Below, one piece after another: positions 29,364-37,789 of a stretch of 64,000 bases of DNA. The position numbers and the translations under genes are program-made. The notes under the pieces were generated by a model. It was given only the letters and a program-made list of their open reading frames with translations, was not told the DNA's origin and searched no databases. Origin of the DNA: Geodermatophilus obscurus DSM 43160 (GTDB taxonomy: Bacteria > Actinomycetota > Actinomycetes > Mycobacteriales > Geodermatophilaceae); assembly GCF_000025345.1 (NCBI RefSeq), contig NC_013757.1, positions 4,402,001 to 4,466,000 of the forward strand. The letters are read 5' to 3'. How positions within the stretch are numbered: position 1 is the first letter of the stretch; each line of letters opens with the position of its first letter.

Positions 29364-30140
29364 ATGACGATCACCGGCCGGACCGCACGAACCAACGGGA
29401 TCCCGACGGACCCACTGCGGAGGACCGCGTTCCTGGCGGGCGCGCTGTACCTCATCACCTTCATCGCATCGATCCCGGCGATCTTCGTGCTGGACCCCGT
29501 ACTGAGCGACCCGAACTACATCGTCGGCTCGGGCGCCGACACCCGCGTCCTCTCCGGCGGCCTCCTCGACATCGTCAACGCCCTCGCCTGCATCGGCACC
29601 GCGGTCGTGCTGTTCCCCGTGGTGAAACGGCAGAACGAGACCCTGGCGCTCGGCTTCGTCACCTCACGCCTGCTCGAGGCCGCGATCATCTTCACCGGGG
29701 TCGTGAGCCTCTTCGCGGTCGTGACCCTGCGGCGGGACTCAGCCGGCGCTGCTGGAGCAGACACGGACTCCCTGGTCAACGTCGGTGCGTCGCTCGTCGC
29801 GGTCCGCGACTGGACGTTCCTGCTCGGGCCCGGCGTCATGGCCGCCATCAATGCACTGCTGCTGGGCACGCTGATGTACCGGTCCGGACTCGTGCCACGC
29901 GCGATCCCGCTCATGGGACTCATCGGAGCCCCGCTGCTCCTCTCCGCCAAGATCGGGACGATCTTCGGCGTCAACGACGACGTCTCCCTGTGGTCGTTGA
30001 TCGCCCTCGCGCCGATCTTCTTCTGGGAGCTGTCACTCGGTGTCTGGCTGGTCGTCAAGGGCTTCCGGCCCTCGCTCGTCACCACCGGGGTCATCCCCTC
30101 AGGGGAGCAGGAGCATCCGGGGGATCTGTCCCGCGCCTGA
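29364..30140 (+). CDS. DUF4386 membrane protein
   Basis: 258 residues, six to seven membrane segments (AFLAGALYLITFIASIPAIF, LLDIVNALACIGTAVVLFPV, GFVTSRLLEAAIIFTGVVSL, LGPGVMAAINALLLGTLMYR), matching the DUF4386 family. Start ATG 29364. Lies 115 bases after the DUF4389 gene in the same direction and may be cotranscribed. Function unknown. Confidence 0.87.
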   Translation: MTITGRTARTNGIPTDPLRRTAFLAGALYLITFIASIPAIFVLDPVLSDPNYIVGSGADTRVLSGGLLDIVNALACIGTAVVLFPVVKRQNETLALGFVTSRLLEAAIIFTGVVSLFAVVTLRRDSAGAAGADTDSLVNVGASLVAVRDWTFLLGPGVMAAINALLLGTLMYRSGLVPRAIPLMGLIGAPLLLSAKIGTIFGVNDDVSLWSLIALAPIFFWELSLGVWLVVKGFRPSLVTTGVIPSGEQEHPGDLSRA

Positions 30141-30204
30141 GCGTCCTCGTCGGTGCCCGGTCGACGGGGTCTCGCGTCGGCCGCTGGCAGTCCTCGCGTA
30201 CACC

Positions 30205-30239
30205 ACAGGGGCCCTCACAGTTCCTGTGAGGGCCCCTGT
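30205..30239 (-). terminator. Terminator of the second initiator tRNA
   Basis: Perfect 16-bp stem from ACAGGGGCCCTCACAG to CTGTGAGGGCCCCTGT with a TTC loop, ending 6 bases past the tRNA 3' end. It can also terminate the DUF4386 transcript. Confidence 0.85.
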
Positions 30240-30245
30240 ACCTGG

Positions 30246-30319
30246 TAGCGGGGGCAGGATTCGAACCTGCGACCTCTGGGTTATGAGCCCAGCGAGCTAC
30301 CGAGCTGCTCCACCCCGCG
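30246..30319 (-). tRNA. Initiator tRNA-fMet (CAT), copy 2
   Basis: 74 bases, same cloverleaf as copy 1: unpaired first C and three G-C pairs next to the CAT anticodon. It differs from copy 1 by one T-stem pair (G-C here, A-T there). The upstream flank, including a TATGGT -10 candidate, is also nearly identical. Confidence 0.95.
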
Positions 30320-30364
30320 TCGGTGAGACCACCATACCCCCGCGCGGCCCGGAGGCGCAGCGCG

Positions 30365-30407
30365 GGCCGGCGTGGGCCCCACCACAGAGGCGGGGCCCAC
30401 GCCGGCC
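30365..30407 (-). terminator. Terminator of the UPF0182 gene
   Basis: 16-bp perfect stem GGCCGGCGTGGGCCCC / GGGGCCCACGCCGGCC with an 11-base loop, just after the UPF0182 stop. Confidence 0.85.
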
Positions 30408-30412
30408 TCGGC

Positions 30413-33370
30413 TCAGCCCCCCGGTGTCGTGGCCGCCTGGGCGGCCTGGGCCTGCGCGGTCTGGTACGCGGTGACGGCGGCCTGCAGGTCCTCGAGGGCC
30501 TGTCCCTGCCCGGCGAAGTCGCCGTTGCGCTGCGCCGTCTCCAACGCGGCCAGCGCGCTGTTGATGGCCTGGACCGCCGACTGCATCTCCGGGGTGCTCG
30601 GGGTGTCCGCCGTCCCGCCGTCGGCCGGCGGAGCCGGGGTCGCCGGCGCATCGGGCTGGTCGGTGGGTGCGGGGGCGTTGTCGTTGTCGACGGCGGCCTC
30701 CCCCGCCCCGGCGCCGAACACCTGGTCCAGCGCCTCGGCGAGGGTGTTGGCGTACCCGACCCGGTCGCCGTAGTTGACCAGCACCTTCTGCAGCAGCGGG
30801 AAGGAGTTCTCGCCCGTGCCCTCGACGTACAGCGGCTCGACGTAGAGCAGGCCGTTGTCGCCGATCGGCAGGGTGAGCAGGTTGCCGAACACCGCCCGGG
30901 ACTCCGCACTGTTGAACAGCGTGAGGTCCGGCCGCACCTGGTTGTTGGTGATGAACGACTGCTGCACCTGCTGCGGGCCCCGGAACGGCGTGTTGCCCGG
31001 CAGGGTCAGCACCTGGATCTGCCCGTAGGTGTCCGGCGCGCTGGACGCCGAGACGAACGACGACAGGTTCTCGCGGCGGAAGGCGTTGAGCGCGCTGGTC
31101 AGCTGGAAGCTCGCCTCCGGGTCGCCCGGCCGCTGGGCCAGGATGTAGTACGGCGGCTGCGGCTCCTGGGTGTCCTGCGTCGGGTCGGCAGGGACGGCCC
31201 AGCGGTCGTTGCCGCTGTAGAAGTCGCCCGGGTCGCTGACGTGGTAGCGGGTCAGGATGTCCCGCTGGACCTTGAACAGGTCCTCCGGGTAGCGGACGTG
31301 GCCGACCAGGTCCGGCGACATGTCCTCACGAGGCTGGACCAGCCCGGGGAAGGCCTTCATGTAGGTCTGCAGGACCGGGTCCTCGGTGTCCCACTCGTAG
31401 AGCGAGACGGTGCCGTCGTAGGCGTCGACGGTGGCCTTCACCGAGTTGCGGATGTAGTTGAACGTCTCGTTCGGCAGCGCCGTCGTCCCGGTGCCGGTCA
31501 GCGCGTCGGTGGCCGCCTCGCCCAGCTCCATCTGCTCGGCGTAGGGGTAGGAGCCCGAGGTGGTGTAGCCGTCGAGGATCCACTGCACCCGGCCGTCGAT
31601 GACCGCGGGGTACGGGTCGCCGTCCACCGTGAGGAACGGCGCGGCCTTCTCCACCCGGTCCATCGGGTCGCGGACGTAGAGCACCTTGGAGGCGTCGTTG
31701 ACGGCGCTGGAGAGCAGGAAGTTCCGCTCCCGGTAGAAGATCGCGAAGGTCAGCTGCCGGAAGAAGCTGCCGACCTCGACACCACCCCGGCCGTCGTAGG
31801 TGTTGTTGATCTGCCCCTCGCCGTCGCTGCCCTCGGGCAGGTCGAACTCCCGCGGCTCACCACCCTCGGGGGCGCCGACGACCGAGTAGTCCTGCATCAG
31901 CTCGCCGTAGTAGATCCGCGCACCGTCGGCGCTGACCTCGATGTTGCCGCGGGTGGGCAGGTCCCGGGTGGTGAAGCGCGGCTCGCCGCCCTCCTGGCCG
32001 GCGACGACCTGGTTGGCCGGCGCGGCCACGAACCCGTTGCCGTGCGTGTAGACGGTGTGCCGGTTGATCCAGGTGTCCTGGTTCTCGCTGAGCCCCTGGC
32101 TGTTGAGCTCGCGGACCGCTACGACGTAGTCCTGCGTCTCGCCGTTGACCGTGTACCGGTCGATGTCGAGCTTCTCGGGGAAGCCGTACACGTTGCGGAT
32201 CTGCTGGCGCGCGGTGAACGTGGCGGACAGGACGTTGGGGTCCAGCAGCCGGGCGTTGGGGATCGTCTCGGTGTCGTTGCGCAGCTCGGCCAGCGCCGCG
32301 GCCGGGTCGACCTCCTCGCCGGTCTCCTGCTGGGCGTAGTCGACGTACTCCACGTCGGCCAGGCCGTAGGCCTGGCGGGTCGACTCGATCGCGCGGGCGA
32401 TGAAGTCGGCCTCGCGCTCGTTGGCGCTGGGCCGGACGACGAACTGCTGCACGATCGCCGGGTAGGCCACGCCGATCACCAGGCTGGAGATCAGCAGCAG
32501 CACCAGCGCCGCGGCCGGCAGCCGGAAGTTGCGGACGACGACGTTGGCGAGGAACGCGACCGCACAGACGGCCGCGGCGAAGACCAGGATCGTCTTGGCC
32601 GGCAGCAGCGCGTTGACGTCGGTGTAGCTGGCGCCGGTGAACAGGCCGCCTCGGTCGGAGTAGACCAGCGCGTAGCGGTCCAGCCAGTAGGCGACGGCCT
32701 TGAGCGCGACGAACAGCCCGAGCAGCACCGACAGCTGCACCATGGCCGCGCCGGTGAGCTTCTGTCCCGGGGTCTGCAGCCGCAGGCCACCGAACACGTA
32801 GTGGGTCAGCAGCGAGCCGATCAGCGCGAGGATCACGATCGCGAAGCCGAAGCTCAGCAGCAGCCGGTAGAAGGGGTAGTCGAAGACGAAGAACGAGATG
32901 TCCAGGCCGAACTCCGGGTCCACCCGGCCGAAGCCCGTGCTGTTGCGGAACTGCAGCCAGGTCTCCCAGCTGCCCTGAGCGGTGAACCCCGCGAACAGGC
33001 CCAGCACGACGGCGACCGAGGTGAGCACCAGGGTGCGGCGCGGCTCGATCGACTGCCGGTAGCGCTCGAGGTTCTGCTGCTCCAGCGACATCGGCCGGAA
33101 GGTCGGGCGGAACCGGTAGGCCAGGTGGATCGCCAGCGCGGTGAGCCCACCGGTGGCCACGCCGGCCACGGCGAACAGCAGGGCGCGGGTCTGCAGCTCG
33201 GTCCAGAAGACCTCGGTGAACCCGGTCTCGTCGAACCACAGGTAGTCGACGTAGACGTTGGTGAGCGTCCCGATGGCCGTGAACAGCACGAGCAGGACGG
33301 CGATGGCCCCGATGACCACCTTCGCGCGCCGCGACAGGGTCGGCACGGCTACAGGGGGCCGCATGGCCAC
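30413..33370 (-). CDS. UPF0182 (COG1615) large membrane protein
   Basis: 985 residues. The first 300 or so hold seven hydrophobic segments (VVIGAIAVLLVLFTAIGTLT, LLFAVAGVATGGLTALAIHL, FGFAIVILALIGSLLTHYVF); the rest is a large extracytoplasmic domain with an acidic/Pro-rich tail. It matches UPF0182, essential or conserved in mycobacteria (Rv3193c) but of unknown function. Start GTG 33370 with AAGGAG 6 bases upstream; an ATG follows at 33364. Same order as in mycobacteria, next to the PDZ protease. Confidence 0.92.
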   Translation of the reverse strand: MAMRPPVAVPTLSRRAKVVIGAIAVLLVLFTAIGTLTNVYVDYLWFDETGFTEVFWTELQTRALLFAVAGVATGGLTALAIHLAYRFRPTFRPMSLEQQNLERYRQSIEPRRTLVLTSVAVVLGLFAGFTAQGSWETWLQFRNSTGFGRVDPEFGLDISFFVFDYPFYRLLLSFGFAIVILALIGSLLTHYVFGGLRLQTPGQKLTGAAMVQLSVLLGLFVALKAVAYWLDRYALVYSDRGGLFTGASYTDVNALLPAKTILVFAAAVCAVAFLANVVVRNFRLPAAALVLLLISSLVIGVAYPAIVQQFVVRPSANEREADFIARAIESTRQAYGLADVEYVDYAQQETGEEVDPAAALAELRNDTETIPNARLLDPNVLSATFTARQQIRNVYGFPEKLDIDRYTVNGETQDYVVAVRELNSQGLSENQDTWINRHTVYTHGNGFVAAPANQVVAGQEGGEPRFTTRDLPTRGNIEVSADGARIYYGELMQDYSVVGAPEGGEPREFDLPEGSDGEGQINNTYDGRGGVEVGSFFRQLTFAIFYRERNFLLSSAVNDASKVLYVRDPMDRVEKAAPFLTVDGDPYPAVIDGRVQWILDGYTTSGSYPYAEQMELGEAATDALTGTGTTALPNETFNYIRNSVKATVDAYDGTVSLYEWDTEDPVLQTYMKAFPGLVQPREDMSPDLVGHVRYPEDLFKVQRDILTRYHVSDPGDFYSGNDRWAVPADPTQDTQEPQPPYYILAQRPGDPEASFQLTSALNAFRRENLSSFVSASSAPDTYGQIQVLTLPGNTPFRGPQQVQQSFITNNQVRPDLTLFNSAESRAVFGNLLTLPIGDNGLLYVEPLYVEGTGENSFPLLQKVLVNYGDRVGYANTLAEALDQVFGAGAGEAAVDNDNAPAPTDQPDAPATPAPPADGGTADTPSTPEMQSAVQAINSALAALETAQRNGDFAGQGQALEDLQAAVTAYQTAQAQAAQAATTPGG

Positions 33371-33569
33371 GAGGGTCTCCTTCAGTTGCGGTCGTGGCGG
33401 AGCGCCACGGACGGTGCCGGCCACGGACGGTCGGGTCGGCCCCGGCTCGGGCCCCCGGGCACCGATCCGGTCGCCCAGACCAACGCTCGGGGCCGTGCGG
33501 GGTTCCCCGGCCGCCCGCTCCGCCCGACAGCTTCCCCCACCGAGGGACGTCCGTGTCGGCCGGGCGGCG

Positions 33570-34628
33570 TCAGCAGGGCCGCGGGGTCCGGCCGGCGCGG
33601 AGGTCCTCGAGCGCGGTCAGGGCCTCGTCTAGGTTCGCGACCCGGGCGAGGGTGAGGCCTGGCCGGGGGGCACCGAGGGCGTCGGCGCAGTTGTCGGCGG
33701 GGACGAGGAAAAGCTCGGCGCCGATCTCCTCGGCGGCGATCATCTTCAGCTGGATGCCGCCGATCGGGCCGACCTCACCGGTGGCGGTGATCGTGCCGGT
33801 GCCGGCCACCGTGGCGCCGCCGGTCAGGTCGGTGTCGCCGACCAGGTCGAGGATGCCGAGGGTCAGCATCAGCCCGGCCGACGGGCCGCCGACGTCCTCG
33901 ACGGCGATGTCGACGTCGTAGGGCGCTGCGGGCTGCTCGCGGACGAGCACGCCGAGCAGCGAGCCCTCGCGCTCCTCGGCGTCGGCCGGGCCGTCGGTCT
34001 GTTCCGCGTCGGCGGCCGACCGCGTCGTGACCGTGGCGGTCCCGGGCTCCCCGAGGCGCGTGTACCCGACGCTCACCGTCGTGCCGCCGGGGATCGAGCG
34101 CAGGACGGCGTCCAGCGTCGCGAGGTCGGGCGTCGGCCGGCCGTCGAGGGTCTCGACGGCGTCGCCCTCCTGCAGCCTGCCCTCGGCCGGCGAGTCCTCG
34201 GACAGCCCGCGGACGACGACCTTGACCGGGTGTCCGAGCTCGGCCAGCGCCGCGGCCTCGGCCGCCTCCTCGGAGGTCAGGAAGGCCTGCCGGTTGGCGT
34301 CGCGGGTCTGCTGCTCGGTGCGCCCCGGCGGGTAGACGGTCTCCTCGGGGACGACGCTGACCTCCCTGTCGAACCAGCCCTGCACCGCCTCGACCAGGCT
34401 CAGCCCGGCCCGGCTGACGCCGACGGTGGTGAGCGTCAGCTCCCCCTCGGTCTCGTTGCGCTCGCGCCCCTCGACGCTGATGATCGGCTCGCCGTCGATC
34501 TCGCCCAGCGTGTTGAAGGTCGGCCCCGGCACCTGCGCGACGTAGGGCACCGGCACGGCCGCACCCAGGACGCCGAACACCACCAGCAGCACGACACCGA
34601 CGCTGAGGACGGCCATCCGACGGGTCAC
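33570..34628 (-). CDS. PDZ domain protease with Lon-type S16 domain (YlbL family)
   Basis: 352 residues. One N-terminal membrane anchor (VLSVGVVLLVVFGVLGAAVP), a PDZ domain around residues 130-200 (VVVRGLSEDSPAEGRLQEGD), and an S16 protease domain with nucleophile Ser in DVGGPSAGLMLTLGIL and Lys in PIGGIQLKMIAAEE. Likely a membrane-bound serine protease outside the cell. Start GTG 34628. Conserved neighbour of UPF0182 (Rv3194c in mycobacteria). Confidence 0.92.
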   Translation of the reverse strand: MTRRMAVLSVGVVLLVVFGVLGAAVPVPYVAQVPGPTFNTLGEIDGEPIISVEGRERNETEGELTLTTVGVSRAGLSLVEAVQGWFDREVSVVPEETVYPPGRTEQQTRDANRQAFLTSEEAAEAAALAELGHPVKVVVRGLSEDSPAEGRLQEGDAVETLDGRPTPDLATLDAVLRSIPGGTTVSVGYTRLGEPGTATVTTRSAADAEQTDGPADAEEREGSLLGVLVREQPAAPYDVDIAVEDVGGPSAGLMLTLGILDLVGDTDLTGGATVAGTGTITATGEVGPIGGIQLKMIAAEEIGAELFLVPADNCADALGAPRPGLTLARVANLDEALTALEDLRAGRTPRPC

Positions 34629-34645
34629 GACCGGCCAGCTTAGAG

Positions 34646-34703
34646 AAGGACCTCCCTGCCCCCCTCCGCTCGCAAGCTCGCGGCGGGACCCTGCAGGGAG
34701 GCC
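34646..34703 (+). repeat. Covarying hairpin repeat, copy 6
   Basis: AAGGACCTCCCTGC ... GCAGGGAGGCC around the CTCGCAAGCTCG core. It lies in a divergent spacer and so is not at a gene end. Confidence 0.78.
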
Positions 34704-34751
34704 GCCCCTGCCCCCTCCGCTCGTGAGAGGACCCCGTCCTCCTCACCGTGG

Positions 34752-34807
34752 AAGGACCTCGTCCTCCCCACCCTTCGCAGGCTCGGGGTGGGACCCGGGA
34801 CGAGGCC
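34752..34807 (+). repeat. Covarying hairpin repeat, copy 7
   Basis: AAGGACCTCGTCC ... GGGACGAGGCC with the CTTCGCAGGCTCGGGG core. Broken pieces of further copies lie on both sides (34704-34751 and 34808-34910), so the 335-base divergent spacer 34629-34963 consists largely of this repeat. Confidence 0.78.
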
Positions 34808-34951
34808 TGCGGCGAGCCTCCGGACGGGGCCGGCGGGCCCTGCAGGAGGGCCGTCCGCTCAGGCGGTGCCCTGGACGGGATCGGCGGGGCCGTCAGGGAG
34901 GCCGTCCGCGCAGGGCGTAGCGGCGGCCCGCTCCGGTGGAGATCACGCGGC

Positions 34952-34957
34952 TACCGT
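34952..34957 (+). promoter_or_regulatory. -10 box for a leaderless transcript
   Basis: TACCGT exactly 6 bases before the ATG at 34964. Confidence 0.55.
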
Positions 34958-34963
34958 GGGGGC

Positions 34964-36331
34964 ATGAGCGATGTCCCGTTCGGCTTCGGTGTCCCCGACC
35001 GCGACCCCGAGCGTCGCGACCAGTCCGGGTCAGGCCCCGGGAACGACCCCTTCGGATTCGGCGCTCTCTTCGGTGGCGCCGGTGGGGGGACGCCGGACGA
35101 GCTGCTCGCCAAGATGCCGCTGTTCGCCGAGCTGCAGAAGCTGATGACCTGGTCCGGCGGCCCGGTCAACTGGGACCTGGCGCGGCAGGGGGCGATCAGC
35201 TCGCTGGCCGCCGGTTCGCAGCCGTCCTCCGACGCCGAGCGCGCCGCCGTCGCCGATGCTCTGCGCCTGGCCGACCTGTGGCTCGACCAGGTCACCGAGC
35301 TGCCCTCCGGCGTGGACCGGCCGCTCGCCTGGTCCCGCGTGGAGTGGGTGGAGCAGACGCTGCCCGCCTGGAGCACCCTCATCGACCCGCTCGCCGAGCG
35401 CGTCGTCGGCGCCATGACCAGCGCCCTCCCCGCCGAGGCGGCCGCGATGGCCGGCCCGCTCGCCGGGATCATGGGCCGGATGGGCGGCCTGATGTTCGGC
35501 GCCCAGGTCGGCCAGGCGCTCGGCCGGCTGTCCGGCGAGGTCCTCACCAGCGGCGAGATCGGCATCCCGCTGGCCCCGGCCGGCGCCGGCGTCCTGCTGC
35601 CGCAGAACGTCGCCGAGTTCGCGGCCGGCCTCGACCGCCCCGCCGACGAGGTGCGACTGTTCCTCGCGTTGCGCGAGGCGGCCTCGCAGCGGCTGTTCGT
35701 GCACGTGCCGTGGCTGCGCCAGCAGCTGCACGACGCCGTCCACGCGTACGCGCGCGGCATCCACGTCGACCGCGAGGCGATCGAGCGCGGCATCAACGAG
35801 GCGATGGGTTCGATGGGCGGGATCGACCCGACCAACCCCGAGGGCATCCAGGCGCTGCTGGGCAGCGGGCTGCTGGAGCCCGAGGAGACCCCCGAGCAGC
35901 AGGCGGCGCTGCGCCGGCTGGAGACGCTGCTCGCGCTCGTCGAGGGCTGGGTCGACAGCGTGGTGGCCGCGGCCGCCGGCGACCGGCTGCCCGGGCACGG
36001 AGCGCTGGCCGAGACGATGCGCCGCCGTCGCGCCTCCGGCGGGCCGGCCGAGCAGACCTTCGCGACCCTGGTGGGCCTGGAGCTGCGGCCGCGGCGGCTG
36101 CGCGACGCCGCCACCGTGTGGGGCGCGATGGCCCAGCAGCACGGCAACGCCGAGCGCGACCGGCTGTGGTCGCACCCGGACCTGCTGCCGACGTCGGACG
36201 ACCTGGACGAGCCGCTCGACTTCGTCGCCCGCCAGGGTGCGGACGACGAGCTGCGCAGCCTCACCGCCGACGACGCCCAGGAGCCCGGCACCCAGAAGCC
36301 CGACACCGACGGCCGCGACAGCGGGGACTGA
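34964..36331 (+). CDS. DUF2342 protein (putative zinc-dependent metalloprotease family)
   Basis: 455 residues. Gly/Phe-rich N-terminus (MSDVPFGFGVPDRDPERRDQ), then the DUF2342 body: LPLFAELQKL-like start, TSALPAEAAAMAGPLAGIMG, LLPQNVAEFAAGLDRPADEV, REAASQRLFVHVPWLRQQLH. Family members are labelled zinc-dependent metalloprotease or F420-associated hydrolase, with no firm function. Start ATG 34964 from the leaderless promoter. Same position as Rv3195 in mycobacteria. Confidence 0.88.
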   Translation: MSDVPFGFGVPDRDPERRDQSGSGPGNDPFGFGALFGGAGGGTPDELLAKMPLFAELQKLMTWSGGPVNWDLARQGAISSLAAGSQPSSDAERAAVADALRLADLWLDQVTELPSGVDRPLAWSRVEWVEQTLPAWSTLIDPLAERVVGAMTSALPAEAAAMAGPLAGIMGRMGGLMFGAQVGQALGRLSGEVLTSGEIGIPLAPAGAGVLLPQNVAEFAAGLDRPADEVRLFLALREAASQRLFVHVPWLRQQLHDAVHAYARGIHVDREAIERGINEAMGSMGGIDPTNPEGIQALLGSGLLEPEETPEQQAALRRLETLLALVEGWVDSVVAAAAGDRLPGHGALAETMRRRRASGGPAEQTFATLVGLELRPRRLRDAATVWGAMAQQHGNAERDRLWSHPDLLPTSDDLDEPLDFVARQGADDELRSLTADDAQEPGTQKPDTDGRDSGD

Positions 36332-36351
36332 GCCGGCTCCTCGCCCGCGGT

Positions 36352-36369
36352 GCCGGCCGGTGGGCCGAC
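36352..36369. terminator. Second-family hairpin, copy 1
   Basis: GCCGGCC, loop GGTG, GGCCGAC (one wobble), 8 bases past the M48 peptidase stop. The same 18-base hairpin recurs at 49566 and 63938. Confidence 0.65.
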
Positions 36370-36377
36370 GACGTCCC

Positions 36378-37034
36378 TCAGTCGAGGTCGTCGTCCCCGG
36401 CGGACGAGGTGCCGTGCGCGCTGCCCAGCTCGACGCCCTCGAGGAAGCCGCGCGCCCGCTCGGCCCGCGGGTAGCGCGCCACCAGTGACCAGAAGCGCGC
36501 GTCGTGGCTCGGCTCCACCAGGTGCGCCAGCTCGTGCACCAGCACGTAGTCGACGACGTACTCCGGCATGGCGCGCAGCCGGCTGGAGAGCCGGATGGTG
36601 CGGTCGGCCGGCGTGCACGAGCCCCAGCGCCGGTTCTGGTTGTCAACCCAGCGGACGCTGGCCGGCTGCGGCACCCCGTCGAGGTGTGCCGCGGAGAGCG
36701 CCCGCGCGCGGACCATCAGTTCGTCGTCCCCACCGAGGGACCGACGGCGCCGTTCCTCCCGGGTCTGCAGCTTGGCGACCATCTGCGCCACCCAACGCCG
36801 CTCCTCGGCCGGGCTGAAGGCCGCGGGGATGAGCACGACCGTGCGCCCGGACTCCCGGTAGGCGGTGACCGTCCGCCGCCGCCTGCTGCTGCGCCGCACC
36901 TCGACGTCCCCTCCGGGCAGCGTCGCGCCCGACGTCCGCGCCGACCGGTCGGCGGGGACCGCGCGGGTACCCCGCACGTCCCCTGGCACCGAGGGGACGG
37001 GGCGACGCTGGGTGTCGGGAGGCGTTCCAGGCAC
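36378..37034 (-). CDS. M48-type metallopeptidase, YgjP/DUF45 (SprT-like)
   Basis: 218 residues. Zinc motif HELAHL in YVVDYVLVHELAHLVEPSHD, preceded by the family core NQNRRWGSCTPADRTIRLSS. The N-terminal 45 residues are Pro/Arg-rich and poorly conserved. Start GTG 37034; TACGGT (37046-37041) ends 6 bases upstream, so the mRNA is probably leaderless. Its substrate is not known. Confidence 0.87.
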   Translation of the reverse strand: MPGTPPDTQRRPVPSVPGDVRGTRAVPADRSARTSGATLPGGDVEVRRSSRRRRTVTAYRESGRTVVLIPAAFSPAEERRWVAQMVAKLQTREERRRRSLGGDDELMVRARALSAAHLDGVPQPASVRWVDNQNRRWGSCTPADRTIRLSSRLRAMPEYVVDYVLVHELAHLVEPSHDARFWSLVARYPRAERARGFLEGVELGSAHGTSSAGDDDLD

Positions 37035-37416
37035 GGGGGAACCGTAGCCACCACGACGGCGGCACGCTGCGGCAGCCGCACCGCGGCGGTCCCATGTCGC
37101 ACGGACGGTGGACAACGGCCCGCCCGGTCCGGGGACGGGTCCCCACGGGGGCCGTCCACAGGGACGCGACGGACGTTCCCGCAGGTGGGAGCGGCGGCAC
37201 GCGGTACCGCACCGGCGCCACCCGGCGACTGTCCCCCGGCCGCGCACAGCGACACGCCGCTGCTTCCCCACGTGCTCCACAGGGTTGTCCACAGGTTGTG
37301 GGCAGCGGGGCCGGACGGGACCGCCGCCGCTCCGGGAACCGCGTGCGCCCCGGGTAGCGTTCGGGAGGACGGCGCCCCGCGCGGGGACGTCGAGCGGACC
37401 CGGACGAGGAGGCACC
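37035..37416. other. 382-base gene-free region with DnaA-box-like sites
   Basis: Divergent spacer between the M48 peptidase and DUF5679 genes. It holds four TCCACA-type sites: TTGTCCAC at 37115-37108 (minus), CCGTCCACA at 37152-37160, TGCTCCACA at 37273-37281 and TTGTCCACA at 37285-37293. A TAGCGT near 37353 is a likely -10 box for the DUF5679 gene. Confidence 0.45.
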
Positions 37417-37569
37417 GTGGCGGAGAGCTACAACGGCTACTGCGTGAAGTGCAAGGAGAAGCGCGACTTCGACGGTGAGGTCAAGGTCAGCGAGTCCGGC
37501 CGCCGCATGGCGCAGGGCACCTGCCCGGTGTGCGGCACCAAGATGAACCGGATCCTCGGCAAGGCCTGA
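37417..37569 (+). CDS. DUF5679 zinc-ribbon protein (50 aa)
   Basis: Small protein with two zinc knuckles: YCVKCKEKRDF and GTCPVCGTKMNRILGK. It matches DUF5679, widespread in actinobacteria and of unknown role. Start GTG 37417 with GAGGAGG 6 bases upstream. Followed by a hairpin repeat. Confidence 0.88.
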   Translation: MAESYNGYCVKCKEKRDFDGEVKVSESGRRMAQGTCPVCGTKMNRILGKA

Positions 37570-37571
37570 AG

Positions 37572-37629
37572 AAGGACCACCCTCCTCCCCACGCCTCGCA
37601 GGCTCGGCGCGGGCCCCTGGAGGGTGGCC
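37572..37629 (+). repeat. Covarying hairpin repeat, copy 8
   Basis: AAGGACCACCCTCC ... GGAGGGTGGCC with the CCTCGCAGGCTCGG core, 2 bases after the DUF5679 stop. The stem is fully different from copies 1 and 7 but still pairs. Confidence 0.8.
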
Positions 37630-37681
37630 GTTGCAGCTCGTCACCACGGACGGCGGTGCCCGCACGGCGGGCGCCGCCGTC

Positions 37682-37747
37682 CGCCGTCTCCGGCCCCACC
37701 GGGGTGCCTGTGGTCGCCGTCTCCGGCCCCACCGGGGTGCCTGTGGA
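37682..37747 (+). repeat. Two tandem 33-base repeats
   Basis: Units 37682-37714 and 37715-37747 are almost identical (each contains GTCTCCGGCCCCACCGGGGT). They lie just upstream of the ThiF-like gene; 33 bases keeps the frame open. Confidence 0.75.
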
Positions 37748-37789
37748 CGGACGGCGCGCGCCGGGCCGGTGCGCTGGCACCCTGCGCCG

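Noticed and set aside
30323..33655. 1110-codon plus-strand frame opposite the UPF0182 gene
   Set aside because: Antisense shadow. The UPF0182 protein is well conserved and explains the region.
37100..37300. Chromosome replication origin
   Set aside because: DnaA-box-like sites are few and none of the usual origin genes (dnaA, dnaN, rpmH, gyrB) is nearby.
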